Shown here piece after piece: positions 9,926 through 23,410 of a stretch of 64,000 bases of DNA. Under the pieces are notes generated by a model that searched no databases, was not told where the DNA came from, and saw only the letters and a program-made list of their open reading frames with translations. Where the stretch lies: assembly GCF_029227915.1 (NCBI RefSeq), contig NC_079881.1:26203501-26267500 (forward strand), read 5' to 3'. The DNA is from Hydractinia symbiolongicarpus. Lineage: Eukaryota; Cnidaria; Hydrozoa; Anthoathecata; Hydractiniidae. Positions within the stretch are counted from its first letter, which is position 1; each line of letters opens with the position of its first letter. The translations under genes were made by a program, and so were the position numbers.

Positions 9926-12395
9926 ACATTTTTGAAAACTACAAGTCTCATGCGTTTTAGTGGTGAAAAAATAATTTAAAAAATCGTTCGGGAACTGAGT
10001 TTACTCCCTGGGTACTTTCTTTGTATACATTCGACTACACGGGCCAAGCCCGGGATTTGCCGGAAATGGCGGGTTTTCGTTTGCCGGCGATTAAACCTCT
10101 TTCATTAAGCGTCTCATCAAAAATGAAAACATTTTTGAAAACTACAAGTCTCATTCGTTCTAGTGGTGCAGAAATAATTTGAAAAATTGTTCGGGAAAGC
10201 AGTTTTCTCCTTGGGTACTTTCTTTGCATACTTTCGACTATACGGGCCAAGCCCGGGATTTACGGGAAATCGCGGGTTTTCGTTTGCCGGCGATTAAACT
10301 TCTTTTTTTCAGCGTCTCATCAAAAATGAAAACATATTTGAAAACTACAAGTCTTATGCGTTTTAGTGGTGAAAAAATAATTTAAAAAATCGTTCTGGAA
10401 ATGAGTTTACTCACAGGGTACTTTCTTTGTATACATTCGACTATACGGGCCAAGCCCGGGATTTGCGGGAAATCGCGGGTTTTCGTTTGCCGGCGATTAA
10501 ACCTCTTTCATTAAGCGTCTCATCAAAAATGAAAACATTTTTGAAAACTACAAGTCTCATGCGTTTTAGTGGTGAAAAAATAATTTAAAAAATCGTTCGG
10601 GAACTGAGTTTACTCCCTGGGTACTTTCTTTGTATACATTGTACAACACGGGCTAAGCCCGGGATTTGCCGGAAATGGCGGGTTTTCGTTTGCCGGCGAT
10701 TAAACCTCTTTCATTAACCGTCTCATCAAAAATGAAAACATTTTTGAAAACTACAAGTCTCATGCGTTTTAGTGGTGAAAAAATAATTTAAAAAATCGTT
10801 CGGGAAATGAGTTTACTCCCTGGGTACTTTCTTTGTATAGTTTTGACTATACGGTTCGAGTCCGGGATTTACGGGAAATCACGGGTTTTCGTTTGCCGGC
10901 GATTAAACTTCTTTTATTCGGTGTCCCATCAAAAATGAAAACATTTTTGAAAACTACAAGTCTCATGCGTTTTAGTGGTGAAAAAATAATATAAAAAATC
11001 GTTCGGGAAAAGAGTTTACTCCCCGGGTACTTTCTTTGTATACTTTTGACTATACGGGCCAAGCCCGGGATTTACGGAAATGGCGGGTTTTCGTTTGCCG
11101 GCGATTAAACTTCTTTTAATCAGCGTCTCATCAAAAATGAAAACATTTTGGAAAGCTACAAGTCTCATGGGCTTTAGTGGCTAAATAATAATTTAAAAAT
11201 TCGTTCGGGAAATGAGTTTACTCCCTGGGTACTTTTTTTGTATACTTTTGACTTTACAGGCCGAATCCGGGATTTACGGGAAATGGCAGGTTTTCGCTTG
11301 TCGGCGATTAAACTTTTTTTTTTCAGCGTCTCATCAAAAATGAAAACATTTTTGAAAACTACAAGTCTCATGCGTTTTAGTGGTGAAAAGGTAATTTAAA
11401 AAATCGTTTTGGAAATGAGTTTACTCTCAGGGTACTTTCTTTGTATACATTCGACTATACTGCCCAAGCCCGGGATTTACGGGAAATAGCGGGTTTTCAT
11501 TTGCCGGCGATTAAACCACTTTCACTAAGCGTCTCACCAAAAATGAAAACATTTTTAAAAACTACAAGTCTCATGCGTTTTAGTGGTGAAAAGATAATTT
11601 AAAAGATCGTTCTGGAAATGAGTTTACTCACAGGGTACTTTCTTTGTAAACATTCGAATATACGGGGGGATTTAGGGAAATCGTGGTATTTCGTTTGCCG
11701 GCGATTAAACCTCTTTCATTAAGGGTCTCATTAAAAATGAAAACATTTTTGGAAACTACAAGTCTCATTCGTTCTAGTGGCGCAGAAATAATTTGAAAAA
11801 TCGTTCGGGAAATCAGTTTACTCGATGGGTACTTTCTTCAAATACATTCAACTATACGGGCCAAGCCCGGGATTTACATGAAATCGCGGGTTTTCGTTTG
11901 CCGGCGATTAAACCTCTTTCATTAAGCGTCTCCTTAAAAATGAAAACATTTTTGAAAACTACAAGTCTCATTCATTCAAGTGGTGCAGAAATAATTTGAA
12001 AAATCGTTCAGGAAATCAGTTTTCTCCTTGGGTACTTTCTTTGTATACTTTCGACTATACGGGCCAAGCCCGGGATTTACAAGAAATCGCGGGTTTTCGT
12101 TTGCCGGCGATTAAACTTCTTTTAATCAGCGTCTCATCAAAAATGAAAACATTTTTGAAAACTACAAGTCTCATGCCTTTTAGTGGTGAAAAAATAATTT
12201 AAAAAATCGTTCGGGAAGTGAGTTCACTCCCTGGGTACTTTCTTTCCATACTTTTGACTATACGGGCCGAGTCCGGGATTTACGGGAAATCGCGGGTTTT
12301 CGTTTTCCGGCGATTAAACCTCTTTCCTTAAGCGTCTCATCAAAAATGAAAACATTTTTGAAAACTACAAGTCTCATGCGTTTTAGTGGTGAAAA

Positions 12396-13830
12396 AAAAA
12401 TTTAAAAAATCGTTCGGGAAATGAGTTTACTCCCTGGGTACTTTCTTTGTATACATTCGACTACACGGGCCAAGCCCGGGATTTGTGGGAAATGGCGGGT
12501 TTTCGTTTGCCGGGGATTAAACCTCTTTCATTAAGCGTCTCATCAAAAATGAAACATTTTTAAAAACTACAAGTCTTATGCGTTTCAGTGGTGAAAAAAA
12601 AATTTAAAAAATCGTTCCGGAAATGAGTTTACTCCCTGGGTACTTTCTTTGTATACATTCGACTACACGGGCGAAACCCGGGATTTAGGGGAAATCGCCG
12701 GTTTTGATTTACCGGCGATTAAACCTCTTTCATTAAGCGTCTCATCAAAAATGAAAACATTTTTGCAAACTACCAGTCTCATGCGTTATAGTGGTGAAAA
12801 AATAATTTAAAAAGTCGTTCGGGAAATGAGTTTACTCCCTGGGTACTTTCTTTTTATACTTTTGACTATACGGGCCGAGTCCGGGATTTACGGGAAATCG
12901 CGGGTTTTCGTTTGCCGGCGATTAAACTTCTTTTATACGGCGTCCCATCAAAAATGAAAACATTTTTGAAAACTACAAGTCTCATGCGTTTTAGTGGTGA
13001 AAGAATAATATAAAAAATCGTTCGGGAAATGAGTTTACTCCCTGGGTACTTTCTTTGTATACTTTTGACTATACGGGCCAAGCCCGGGATTTACGGAAAT
13101 GGCGGGTTTTCGTTTGCCGGCGATTAAACTTCTTTTAATCAGCGTCTCATCAAAAATGAAAACATTTTTGAAAACTACAAGTCTCATGGGCTTTAGTGGT
13201 TAAATAATAATTTAAAAAATCGTTCGGGAGATGAGTTTACTCCCTGGGTACTTTTTTTGAATACTTTTGACTTTACAGGCCGAATCCGGGATTTACGGGA
13301 AATGGCAGGTTTTCGGTTGTCGGCGATTAAACCACTTTCACTAAGCGTCTCACCGAGAATGAAAACATTTTTGAAAACTACAAGTCTCATGCCTTTTAGT
13401 GGTGAAAAAATAATTTAAAAAATCGTTCGGGAAGTGAGTTTACTCCCTGGGTACTTTCTTTGTATACTTTTGACTTTACAGGCCGAATCCGGGATTTACG
13501 GGAAATGGCAGGTTTTCGTTTGTCGGCGATTAAACCACTTTCACTAAGCGTCTCACCGAGAATGAAAACATTTTTGAAAACTACAAGTCTCATGCCTTTT
13601 AGTGGTGAAAAAATAATTTAAAAAATCGTTCGGGAAGTGAGTTTACTCCCTGGGTACTTTCTTTGTATACTTTTGACTATACGGGCCGAGTCCGGGATTA
13701 ACGGGAAATCGCGGGTTTTCGTTTTCCGGCGATTAAACTCCTTTTATTCAGCGTCTCATCAAAAATGAAAACATTTTTGAAAACTACAAGTCTCATGCGT
13801 TTTAGTGGTGAAAAGATAATTTAAAAAATC
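12396..13830. repeat. Irregular satellite monomers with one 203 bp monomer duplication
   Basis: No clear multi-monomer period is visible. Two adjacent monomers, about 13,190-13,392 and 13,393-13,595, are nearly identical and share the unusual GTCTCACCGAGAATG junction with GACTTTACAGGCCGAATCC, consistent with a single-monomer duplication. A slightly shortened monomer with TGAAACATTTTTAAAAAC occurs near 12,550. Confidence 0.65.
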
Positions 13831-14219
13831 GTTCTGGAAATGAGTTTACTCACAGGGTACTTTCTTTGTAAACATTCGACTATACGGGACAAGCCGGGGA
13901 TTTAGGGAAATCGTGGAATTTCGTTTGCCGGCAATTAAACCTCTTTCATTAAGCGTCTCATTAAAAATGAAAACATTTTTGGAAACTACAAGTCTCATTC
14001 GTTCTAGTGGCGCAGAAATAATTTGAAAAATCGTTCGGGAAATCAGTTTACTCGATGGGTACTTTCTTCAAATACATTCAACTATACGGGCCAAGCCCGG
14101 GATTTACGGGAAATCGCGGGTTTTCGTTTGCCGGCGATTAAACTTCTTTTATTCAGCGTCTCATCAAAAATGAAAACACTTTTGAAAACTACAAGTCTCA
14201 CGCGTTTTAGTGGTGAAAA

Positions 14220-16200
14220 AACAATTTAAAAAATCGATCGGGAAATGAGTTTACTCACAGGGTACTTTCTTTGTATACATTCGACTATACGGGCCAAGCC
14301 CGGGATTTACGGGAAATCGCGGGCTTTCGTTTGCCGGCGATTAAACCGCTTTCATTAAGCGTCTTATCAAAAATAAAAACATTTCGGAAAACTACAAGTC
14401 TCATGCGTTTTAGTGGTGAAAAAATAATTTAAAAAATCGTTCGGGAAATGAGTTTACTCCCTGGGTATTTTCTTTGTATACTTTTGACTATACGGGCCGA
14501 GTCCGGGGTTTACAGGAAATGGCGGGTTTTCGTTTGCCGGCGATTAAACTCCTTTTATTCAGCGTCTCATCAAAAATGAAAACATTTTTTCAACTACAAG
14601 TCTCATGGGCTTTAGCGGTGAAATAATAATTTAAAAAATCGTTCGGGAAATGAGTTTACTCCCTGGGTGCTTTCTTTGTATACTTTTGTCTATACGGGCC
14701 GAGTCTGGGATTTACGGGAAATTGCAGGTTTTCGTTTGCCGGCGATTAAACTTCTTTTATTCAGCGTCTCATCAAAAATGAAAACATTTTTGAAAACTAC
14801 AAGTCTCATGCGATTTAGTGGTGAAAAGATAATTTAAAATATCGTTCTGGAAATGAGTTTACTCACAGGGTACTTTCTTTGTATACATTCGACTATACGG
14901 GCCAAGCCCGGGATTTACGGGAAATCGCGGGCTTTCGTTTGCCGGCGATTAAACCGCTTTCATTAAGCGTCTTATCAAAAATAAAAACATTTCGGAAAAC
15001 TACAAGTCTCATGCGTTTTAGTGGTGAAAAAATAATTTAAAAAATCGTTCGGGAAATGAGTTTACTCCCTGGGTATTTTCTTTGTATACTTTTGACTATA
15101 CGGGCCGAGTCCGGGGTTTACAGGAAATGGCGGGTTTTCGTTTGCCGGCGATTAAACTCCTTTTATTCAGCGTCTCATCAAAAATGAAAACATTTTTTCA
15201 ACTACAAGTCTCATGGGCTTTAGCGGTGAAATAATAATTTAAAAAATCGTTCGGGAAATGAGTTTACTCCCTGGGTGCTTTCTTTGTATACTTTTGTCTA
15301 TACGGGCCGAGTCTGGGATTTACGGGAAATTGCAGGTTTTCGTTTGCCGGCGATTAAACTTCTTTTATTCAGCGTCTCATCAAAAATGAAAACATTTTTG
15401 AAAACTACAAGTCTCATGCGATTTAGTGGTGAAAAGATAATTTAAAATATCGTTCTGGAAATGAGTTTACTCACAGGGTACTTTCTTTGTATACATTCGA
15501 CTATACGGGACAAGCCCGGGATTTACGGGAAATCGCGGGTTTTCGTTTGCCGGCGATTAAACTTCTTTTATTCAGCGTCTCATCAAAAATGAAAACACTT
15601 TTGTAAACTAAAAGTCTCATGCGTTTTAGTGGTGAAAAAATAATTTAAAAAATCGTTCGGGAAATGAGTTTACTCCCTGGGTTCTTTCTTTGTATACTTT
15701 TGACTATACGGGCCGAGTCCGGGGTTTACAGGAAATGGCGGGTTTTCGTTTGCCGGCGATTAAACTCCTTTTATTCAGCGTCTCATCAAAAATGAAAACA
15801 TTTTTTCAACTACAAGTCTCATGGGCTTTAGTGGTGAAATAATAATTTAAAAAATCGTTCGGGAAATGAGTTTACTCCCTGGGTGCTTTCTTTGTATACT
15901 TTTGTCTATACGGGCCGAGTCTGGGATTTACGGGAAATTGCAGGTTTTCGTTTGCCGGCGATTAAACTTCTTTTATTCAGCGTCTCATCAAAAATGAAAA
16001 CATTTTTGAAAACTACAAGTCTCATGCGATTTAGTGGTGAAAAGATAATTTAAAATATCGTTCTGGAAATGAGTTTACTCAAAGGGTACTTTCTTTGTAT
16101 ACATTCGACTATACGGGACAAGCCCGGGATTTACGGGAAATCGCGGGTTTTCGTTTGCCGGCGATTAAACTTCTTTTATTCAGCGTCTCATCAAAAATGA
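14220..16200. repeat. 3-monomer higher-order repeat (608 bp), about three copies
   Basis: Marker ACATTTTTTCAACTACAAG, a monomer with a 1 bp deletion, occurs at 14,583, 15,191 and 15,799, exactly 608 bp apart (3 x 203 minus 1). The companion monomers CGGGCTTTCGTTTGCCGG with ACCGCTTTCATTAAG and GATTTAGTGGTGAAAAGATAATTTAAAATATCG follow in order. In the third copy one monomer is replaced by the GACAAGCCCGGG/CGCGGGTTTTCG form. Confidence 0.85.
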
Positions 16201-17407
16201 AAACACTTTTGAAAACTACAAGTCTCACGCGTTTTAGTGGTGAAAAAACAATTTAAAAAATCGTTCGGGAAATGAGTTTACTCACAGGGTACTTTCTTTG
16301 TATACATTCGACTATACGGGCCAAGCCCGGCATTTACGGGAAATTGCGGGCTTTCGTTTGCCGGCGATTAAACCGCTTTCATTAAGCGTCTCATCAAAAA
16401 TAAAAACATTTTTGTAAACTAAAAGTCTCATGCGTTTTAGTGGTGAAAAAATAATTTAAAAAATCGTTCGGGAAATGAGTTTACTCCCTGGGTACTTTCT
16501 TTGTATACATTCGACTATACGGGCCAAGCCCGGGATTTACGGGAAATCGCGGGCTTTCGTTTGCCGGCGATTAAACCGCTTTCATTAAGCGTCTCATCAA
16601 AAATAAAAACATTTTTGTAAACTAAAAGTCTCATGCGTTTTAGTGGTGAAAAAATAATTTAAAAAATCGTTCGGGAAATGAGTTTACTCCCTGGGTGTTT
16701 TCTTTGTATACTTTTGACTATACGGGCCGAGTCTGGGATTTACGGGAAATCGCATGTTTTCGTGTGCCGGCGATTAAACTTCTTTTATTCAGCGTCTCAT
16801 CAAAAATGAAAACATTTTTGAAAACTACAAGTCTCATGCGATTTAGTGGTGAAAAGATAATTTAAAATATCGTTCTGGAAAAGAGTTTACTCACAGGGTA
16901 CTTTCTTTGTATACATTCGACTATACGGGACAAGCCGGGATTTGCGGGAAATCGCGGGTTTTCGTTTGCCGGCGATTAAACTTCTTTTATTCAGCGTCTC
17001 ATCAAAAATGAAAACACTTTTGAAAACTACAAGTATCACGCGTTTTAGTGGTGAAAAAACAATTTAAAAAATCGTTCGGGAAATGAGTTTACTCACAGGG
17101 TACTTTCTTTGTATACATTCGACTATACGGGCCAAGCCCGGGATTTACGGGAAATCGCGGGCTTTCGTTTGCTGGCGATTAAACCGCTTTCATTAAGCGT
17201 CTCATCAAAAATAAAAACATTTTTGTAAACTAAAAGTCTCATGCGTTTTAGTGGTGAAAAAATAATTTAAAAAATCGTTCGGGAAATGAGTTTACTCCCT
17301 GGGTACTTTCTTTGTATACTTTTGACTATACGGGCCCAGTCCGGGATTTACGGAAACTCGCGAGATTCGTGTGCCGGCGATTAAACTTCTTTTATTCAGC
17401 GTCCCAT

Positions 17408-17455
17408 CAAAAATGTATAAATGTATATTAAACCTCTTTCATTAGGCGTCTCCGT
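17408..17455. repeat. 47 bp remnant of a satellite monomer (first copy)
   Basis: Between two normal monomers the ATG at 17,413 is followed by the next junction ATG only 47 bp later (17,460). The remnant reads AAAATGTATAAATGTATATT and then joins the AAACCTCTTTCATTAGG tail, so about 156 bp of the monomer is missing. TATAAATGTATAT is not present in normal monomers, so the junction includes altered or filler bases. The monomer before it is the CTCGCGAG variant. Confidence 0.9.
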
Positions 17456-17921
17456 AAAAATGAAAACATTTTTGAAAACTACAAGTCTCATGCGTTTTAG
17501 TGGTGAAAAAATAATTTAAAAAATCGTTCGGGAAATGAGTTTACTCTCTGGGTACTTTCTTTGTATACTTTTGACTATACGGGACGAGTCCGGGGTTTAC
17601 AGGAAATGGCTGGTTTTCGTTTGCCGGCGATTAAACTCCTTTTATTCAGCGTCTCATCAAAAATGAAAACACTTTTATAAACTACAAGTCTCATGGGCTT
17701 TAGTGGTGAAATAATAATTTAAAAAATCGTTCGGGAAATGAGTTTACTCCCTGGGTGTTTTCTTTGTATACTTTTGACTATACGGGCCGTGTCTGGGATT
17801 TACGGGAAATTGCAGGTTTTCGTTTGCCGGCGATTAAACTTCTTTTATTCAGCGTCTCCTTAAAAATGAAAACATTTTTGGAAACTAAAAGTCTCATTCG
17901 TTCTAGTGGCGCAGAAATAAT

Positions 17922-18740
17922 TTGAAAAATCGTTCGGGAAATCAGTTTACTCGATGGGTACTTTCTTCAAATACATTCAACTATACGGGCCAAGCCCGGG
18001 ATTTACAAAAAATCGCGGGTTTTCGTTTGCCGGCGATTAAACCTCTTTCATTAAGCGTCTCCCTAAAAATGAAAACATTTTTGAAAACTACAAGTCTCAT
18101 GTCTTTTAGTGGTGAAAAAATAATTTAAAAAATCGTTCGGGAAGTGAGTTTACTCCCTGGGTACTTTCTTTCTATACTTTTGACTATACGGGCCGAGTCC
18201 GGGATTTACGGGAAATCGCGGGTTTTCGTTTTCCGGCGATTAAACCTCTTTCATCAAGCGTCTCATCAAAAATGAAAACATTTTTGAAAACTACAAGTCT
18301 CATGCGTTTTAGTGGTGAAAAAAAAATTTAAAAAATCGTTCGGGAAATGAGTTTACTCCCTGGGTACTTTCTTTGTATACATTCGACTACACGGGCCAAG
18401 CCTGGGATTTAGGGGAAATCGCCAGTTTTGATTTGCCGGCGATTAAACCTCTTTCATTAAGCGTCTCATTAAAAATGAAAACATTTTTGGAAACTACAAG
18501 TCTCATTCGTTCTAGTGGCGCAGAAATAATTTGAAAAATCGTTCGGGAAATCAGTTTACTCGATGGGTACTTTCTTCAAATACATTCAACTATACGGGCC
18601 AAGCCCAGGATTTACGGGAAATCGCGGGTTTTCGTTTGCCGGCGATTAAACTTCTTTTATTCAGCGTCTCATCAAAAATAAAAATATTTCTGAAAACTAC
18701 AAGTCTCATGCGTTTTAGTGGTGAAAAAATAATTTAAAAA
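17922..18740. repeat. Monomer group with TTCAAATACATTCAAC allele (copy 1 of the 12-mer core)
   Basis: Two monomers carrying TCGATGGGTACTTTCTTCAA start near 17,922 and 18,531 and are 3 monomers apart. In the later copies (27,955/28,767 and 30,390/31,202) the same pair is 4 monomers apart, because an additional monomer with TTTGTGGGAAATGGCGGG is present. This is a one-monomer gain or loss between otherwise collinear copies. Confidence 0.75.
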
Positions 18741-20815
18741 ATCGTTCGGGAAATGAGTTTACTCCCTGGGTACTTTCTTTGTATACTTTTGACTATACGG
18801 GCCGAGTCCGGGGTTTACAGGAAATGGCGGGTTTTCATTTGCCGGCGATTAAACTCCTTTTATTCAGCGTCTCATCAAAAATGAAAACATTTTTATCAAC
18901 TACAAGTCTCATGGGCTTTAGTGGTGAAATAATAATTTAAAAAATCGTTCGGGAAATGAGTTTACTCCCTGGGTGCTTTCTTTGTATACTTTTGACTATA
19001 CGGGCCGAGTCTGGGATTTACGGGAAATCGCAGGTTTTCGTTTGCCGGCGATTAAACTTCTTTTATTCAGCGGCTCATTAAAAATGAAAACATTTTTGAA
19101 AACTACAAGTCTCATGCGATTTAGTGGTGAAAAGATAATTTAAAATATCGTTCTGGAAATGAGTTTACTCACAGGGTACTTTCTTTGTGTACATTCGACT
19201 ATACGGGACAAGCCCGGGATTTACGGGAAATCGCAGGTTTTCGTTTGCCGGCGATTAAACTTCTTTTATTCAGCGTCTCATCAAAAATGAAAACACTTTT
19301 GAAAACTACAAGTCTCACGCGTTTTAGTGGTGAAAAAACAATTTAAAAAATCGTTCGGGAAATGAGTTTACTCACAGGGTACTTTCTTTGTATACATTCG
19401 GCTATACGTGCCAAGCCCGGGATTTACGGGAAATCGCGGGCTTTCGTTTGCCGGCGATTAAACCGCTTTCATTAAGCGTCTCATCAAAAATAAAAACATT
19501 TTTGAAAACTACAAGTCTCATGCGTTTTAGTGGTGAAAAAATAATTTAAAAAATCGTTCGGGAAATGAGTTTACTCCCTGGGTACTTTCTTTCTATACTT
19601 TTGACTATACGGGCCGAGTCCGGGATTTACGGGAAATCGCGGGTTTTCGTTTTCCGGCGATTAAACTTCTTTTATTCAGCGTCCCATCAAAAATGAAAAC
19701 ATTTTTGAAAACAACAAGTCTCATGCGTTTTAGTGGTAAAAAAACAATTTAAAAAATCGTTCGGGAAATGAGTTTACTCAAAGGGTACTTTCTTTGTATA
19801 CATTCGACTATACGGGCCAAGCCCGGGATTTACGGGAAATCGCGGGCTTTCGTTTGCCGGCGATTAAACCGCTTTCATTAAGCGTCTCATCAAAAATAAA
19901 AACATTTTTGAAAACTACAAGTCTCATGCGTTTTAGTGGTGAAAAAATAATTTAAAAAATCATTCGGGAAATGAGTTTACTCCCTGGGTACTTTCTTTGT
20001 ATACTTTTGACTATACGGGCCAGTCCGGGATTTACGGAAACTCGCGAGATTCGTGTGCCGGCGATTAAACTTCTTTTATTCAGCGTCCCATCAAAAATGA
20101 AAACATTTTCGAAAACAACAAGTCTCATGCGTTTTAGTGGTGAAAAAATAATTTAAAAAATCGTTCGGGAAATGAGTTTACTCTCTGGGTACTTTCTTTG
20201 TATACTTTTGACTATACGGGCCGAGTCTGGGGTTTACAGGAAATGGCTGGTTTTCGTTTGCCGGCGATTAAACTCCTTTTATTCAGCGTCTCATCAAAAA
20301 TGAAAACACTTTTATAAACTACAAGTCTCATGGGCTTTAGTGGTGAAATAACAATTTAAAAACTCGTTCGGGAAATGAGTTTACTCCCTGGGTGTTTTCT
20401 TTGTATACTTTTGAGTATACGGGCCGAGTCTGGGATTTACGGGAAATGGCAGGTTTTCGTTTGCCGGCGATTAAACTTCTTTTATTCAGCGTCTCATCAA
20501 AAATGAAAACATTTTTGAAAACTACAAGTCTCATGCGATTTAGTGGTGAAAAGATAATTTAAAAAATCGTTCTGGAAATGAGTTTACTCCCTGGGTACTC
20601 TCTTTGTATACATTCGACTATACGGGACAAGCCCGGGATTTACGGGAAATCGCGGGTTTTCGTTTGCCGGCGATTAAACCTCTTTCATTAAGCGTCTCAT
20701 TAAAAATGAAAACATTTTTGAAAACTACGAGTCTCATTCGTTCTAGTGGTGCAGAAATAATGTGAAAAATCGTTCTGGAAATGAGTTCACTCCCTGGGTA
20801 CTTTCTTTGTATACT

Positions 20816-23410
20816 TTTGACTATACGGGCCGAGTCCGGGAGTTACGGGAAGTCGCGCGTTTTCGTTTGCCGGCGATTAAACTTCTTTTATTCAGCGTCT
20901 CATCAAAAATGAAAACACTTTTATAAACTACAAGTCTCATGGGCTTTAGTGGTGAAATAATAATTTAAAAAATCGTTCGGGAAATGAGTTTACTGCCTGG
21001 GTAATTTTTTTGTATGCTTTTGACTTTACAGGCCGAGTCCGGGATTAACGGTAAATCGCAGGTTTTCGTTTGCCGGCGATTAAACTTCTTTTATTCAGCG
21101 TCTCATCAAAAATGAAAACATTTTTGAGAACTACAAGTCTCATGCGTTTTAGTGGTGAAAAAATAATTTAAAAAATCGTTCGGGAAATGAGTTTACTCCC
21201 TGGGTACTTTCTTTGTATACTTTTGAATATACGGGACAAGTCCGGGATTTACGGGAAATCGCGGGTTTTCGTTTGCCGGCGATTAAACCTCTTTCATTAA
21301 GCGTCTCATTAAAAATGAAAACATTTTTGAAAACTACAAGTCTCATTCGTTCTAGTGGTGCAGAAATAATTTGAAAAATCGTTGGGGAAATAAGTTTACT
21401 CCCTGGGTACTTTCTTTGTATACTTTTGACTATACGGGCCGAGTCCGGGAGTTACGGGAAGTCGCGCGTTTTCGTTTGCCGGCGATTAAACTTCTTTTAT
21501 TCAGCGTCTAATCAAAAATGAAAACAATTTTAAAAACTACAAGTCTCATGGGCTTTAGTGGTGAAATAATAATTTAAAAAATCGTTCGGGAAATGAGTTT
21601 ACTTCCTGGGTACTTTTTTTGTATGCTTTTGACTTTACAGGCCGAGTCCGGGATTAACGGGAAATCGCAGGTTTTCGTTTGCCGGCGATTAAACTTCTTT
21701 TATTCAGCGTCTCATCAAAAATGAAAACATTTTTGAAAACTACAAGTCTCATGCGTTTTAGTGGTGAAAAAATAATTTAAAAAATCGTTCGGGAAATGAG
21801 TTTACTCCCTGGGTACTTTCTTTGTATACTTTTGACTATACGGGCCGAGTCCTGGGTTTACGGGAAATGGCGGGTTTTCGTTTGTCGGCGATTAAACTCC
21901 TTTTATTCAGCGTCTCATCAAAAATGAAAACATTTTTATAAACTACAGGTCTTATGGGCTTTAGTGGTGAAATAATAATTTAAAAAATCGTTCGGGAAAT
22001 GAGTTTACTCCCTGGGTGCTTTCTTTGTATACTTTTGACTATACGGGCTGAGTCTGGGATTTACGGGAAATCGCAGGTTTTCGTTTGCCGGCGATTAAAC
22101 TTCTTTTATTCAGCGTCTCATCAAAAATGAAAACATTTTTGAAAACTACAAGTCTCATGCGATTTAGTGGTGAAAAGATAATTTAAAAAATCGTTCTGGA
22201 AATGAGTTTACTTACAGGGTACTTTCTTTATATACATTCCACTATACGGGCCAAGCCCGGGATTTACGGGAAATCGCGGGTTTTCGTTTGCCGGCGATTA
22301 AACTTCTTTTATTCAGCGTCTCATCAAAAATGAAAACAAGTTTGAAAACTACAAGTCTCATTGGCTTTAGTGGTGAAATAATAATTTAAAAAATCGTTCG
22401 GGAAATGAGTTTACTTCCTGGGTACTTTTTTTGTATGCTTTTGACTTTACAGGCCGAGTCCGGGATTAACGGTAAATCGCAGGTTTTCGTTTGCCGGCGA
22501 TTAAACTTCTTTTATTCAGCGTCTCATCAAAAATGAAAACATTTTTGAAAACTACAAGTCTCATGCGTTTTAGTGGTGAAGAAATAATTTAAAAAATCGT
22601 TCGGGAAATGAGTTTACTCCCTGGGTACTTTCTTTGTATACTTTTGAATATACGGGACAAGTCCGGGATTTACGGGAAATCGCGGGTTTTCGTTTGCCGG
22701 CGATTAAACCTCTTTCATTAAGCGTCTCATTAAAAATGAAAACATTTTTGAAAACTACAAGTCTCATTCGTTCTAGTGGTGCAGAAATAATTTGAAAAAT
22801 CGTTCGGGAAATGAGTTTACTCCCTGGGTACTTTCTTTGTATACTTTTGACTATACGGGCCGAGTCCGGGAGTTACGGGAAGTCGCGCGTTTTCGTTTGC
22901 CGGCGATTAAACTTCTTTTATTCAGCGTCTAATCAAAAATGAAAACAATTTTAAAAACTACAAGTCTCATGGGCTTTAGTGGTGAAATAAAAATTTAAAA
23001 AATCGTTCGGGAAATGGGTTTACTTCCTGGGTACTTTTTTTGTATGCTTTTGACTTTACAGGCCGAGTCCGGGATTAACGGGAAATCGCAGGTTTTCGTT
23101 TGCCGGCGATTAAACTTCTTTTATTCAGCGTCTCATCAAAAATGAAAACATTTTTGAAAACTACAAGTCTGATGCGTTTTAGTGGTGAAAAAATAATTTA
23201 AAAAATCGTTCGGGAAATGAGTTTACTCCCTGGGTACTTTCTTTGTATACTTTTGACTATACGGGCCGAGTCCTGGGTTTACGGGAAAAGGCGGGTTTTC
23301 GTTTGCCGGCGATTAAACTCCTTTTATTCAGCGTCTCATCAAAAATGAAAACATTTTTATAAACTACAAGTCTTATGGGCTTTAGTGGTGAAATAATAAT
23401 TTAAAAAATC
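20816..23410. repeat. 7-monomer higher-order repeat (1,421 bp), one full and one partial copy
   Basis: Markers 1,421 bp (7 x 203) apart include TTTTTTTGTATGCTTTTGAC with GACTTTACAGGCC (20,998 and 22,412; also 21,600 and 23,021), TTTTGAATATACGGGACAAG (21,223 and 22,644), and GAGTTACGGGAAGTCGCGCG. The unit runs from roughly 20,975 to 22,395; the second copy is cut at about 23,405 by the start of segmental duplication copy 2. Confidence 0.75.

Larger units (their letters stand above)
5150..12395. repeat. 12-monomer higher-order repeat (2,426 bp) in three copies, the second enlarged
   Basis: Copy 1 is about 5,150-7,575, copy 2 about 7,576-10,804, and copy 3 about 10,805-12,395 (partial). Markers 2,426 bp apart include the TTGTATAGTTTTGAC monomer and the TTTCTTCAAATACATTCAAC monomer (6,138 region to 8,564 region; 9,367 to 11,793). 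Copy 2 is 3,229 bp because it contains an extra 803 bp (4 monomers). The unit is shorter than 12 x 203 because one monomer lacks 9 bp and another lacks 1 bp. Confidence 0.85.
13831..20815. repeat. Segmental duplication, copy 1
   Basis: Homologous in monomer order to about 23,411-33,485. The left edge is at GTTCTGGAAATGAG at 13,831 versus 23,411 (offset 9,580). The right edge is in the monomer carrying ACTACGAGTCTCATTCG at 20,727 versus 33,396 region (offset about 12,672). The growing offset shows that the other copy gained extra monomers inside. This copy contains 608 bp 3-mers, one 47 bp remnant monomer and the TTCAAATACATTCAAC-type monomers. Confidence 0.8.

Noticed and set aside
17408-17455. 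TATAAATGTATAT as a promoter TATA element
   Set aside because: It is a deletion junction inside satellite, with no downstream gene or transcription evidence.
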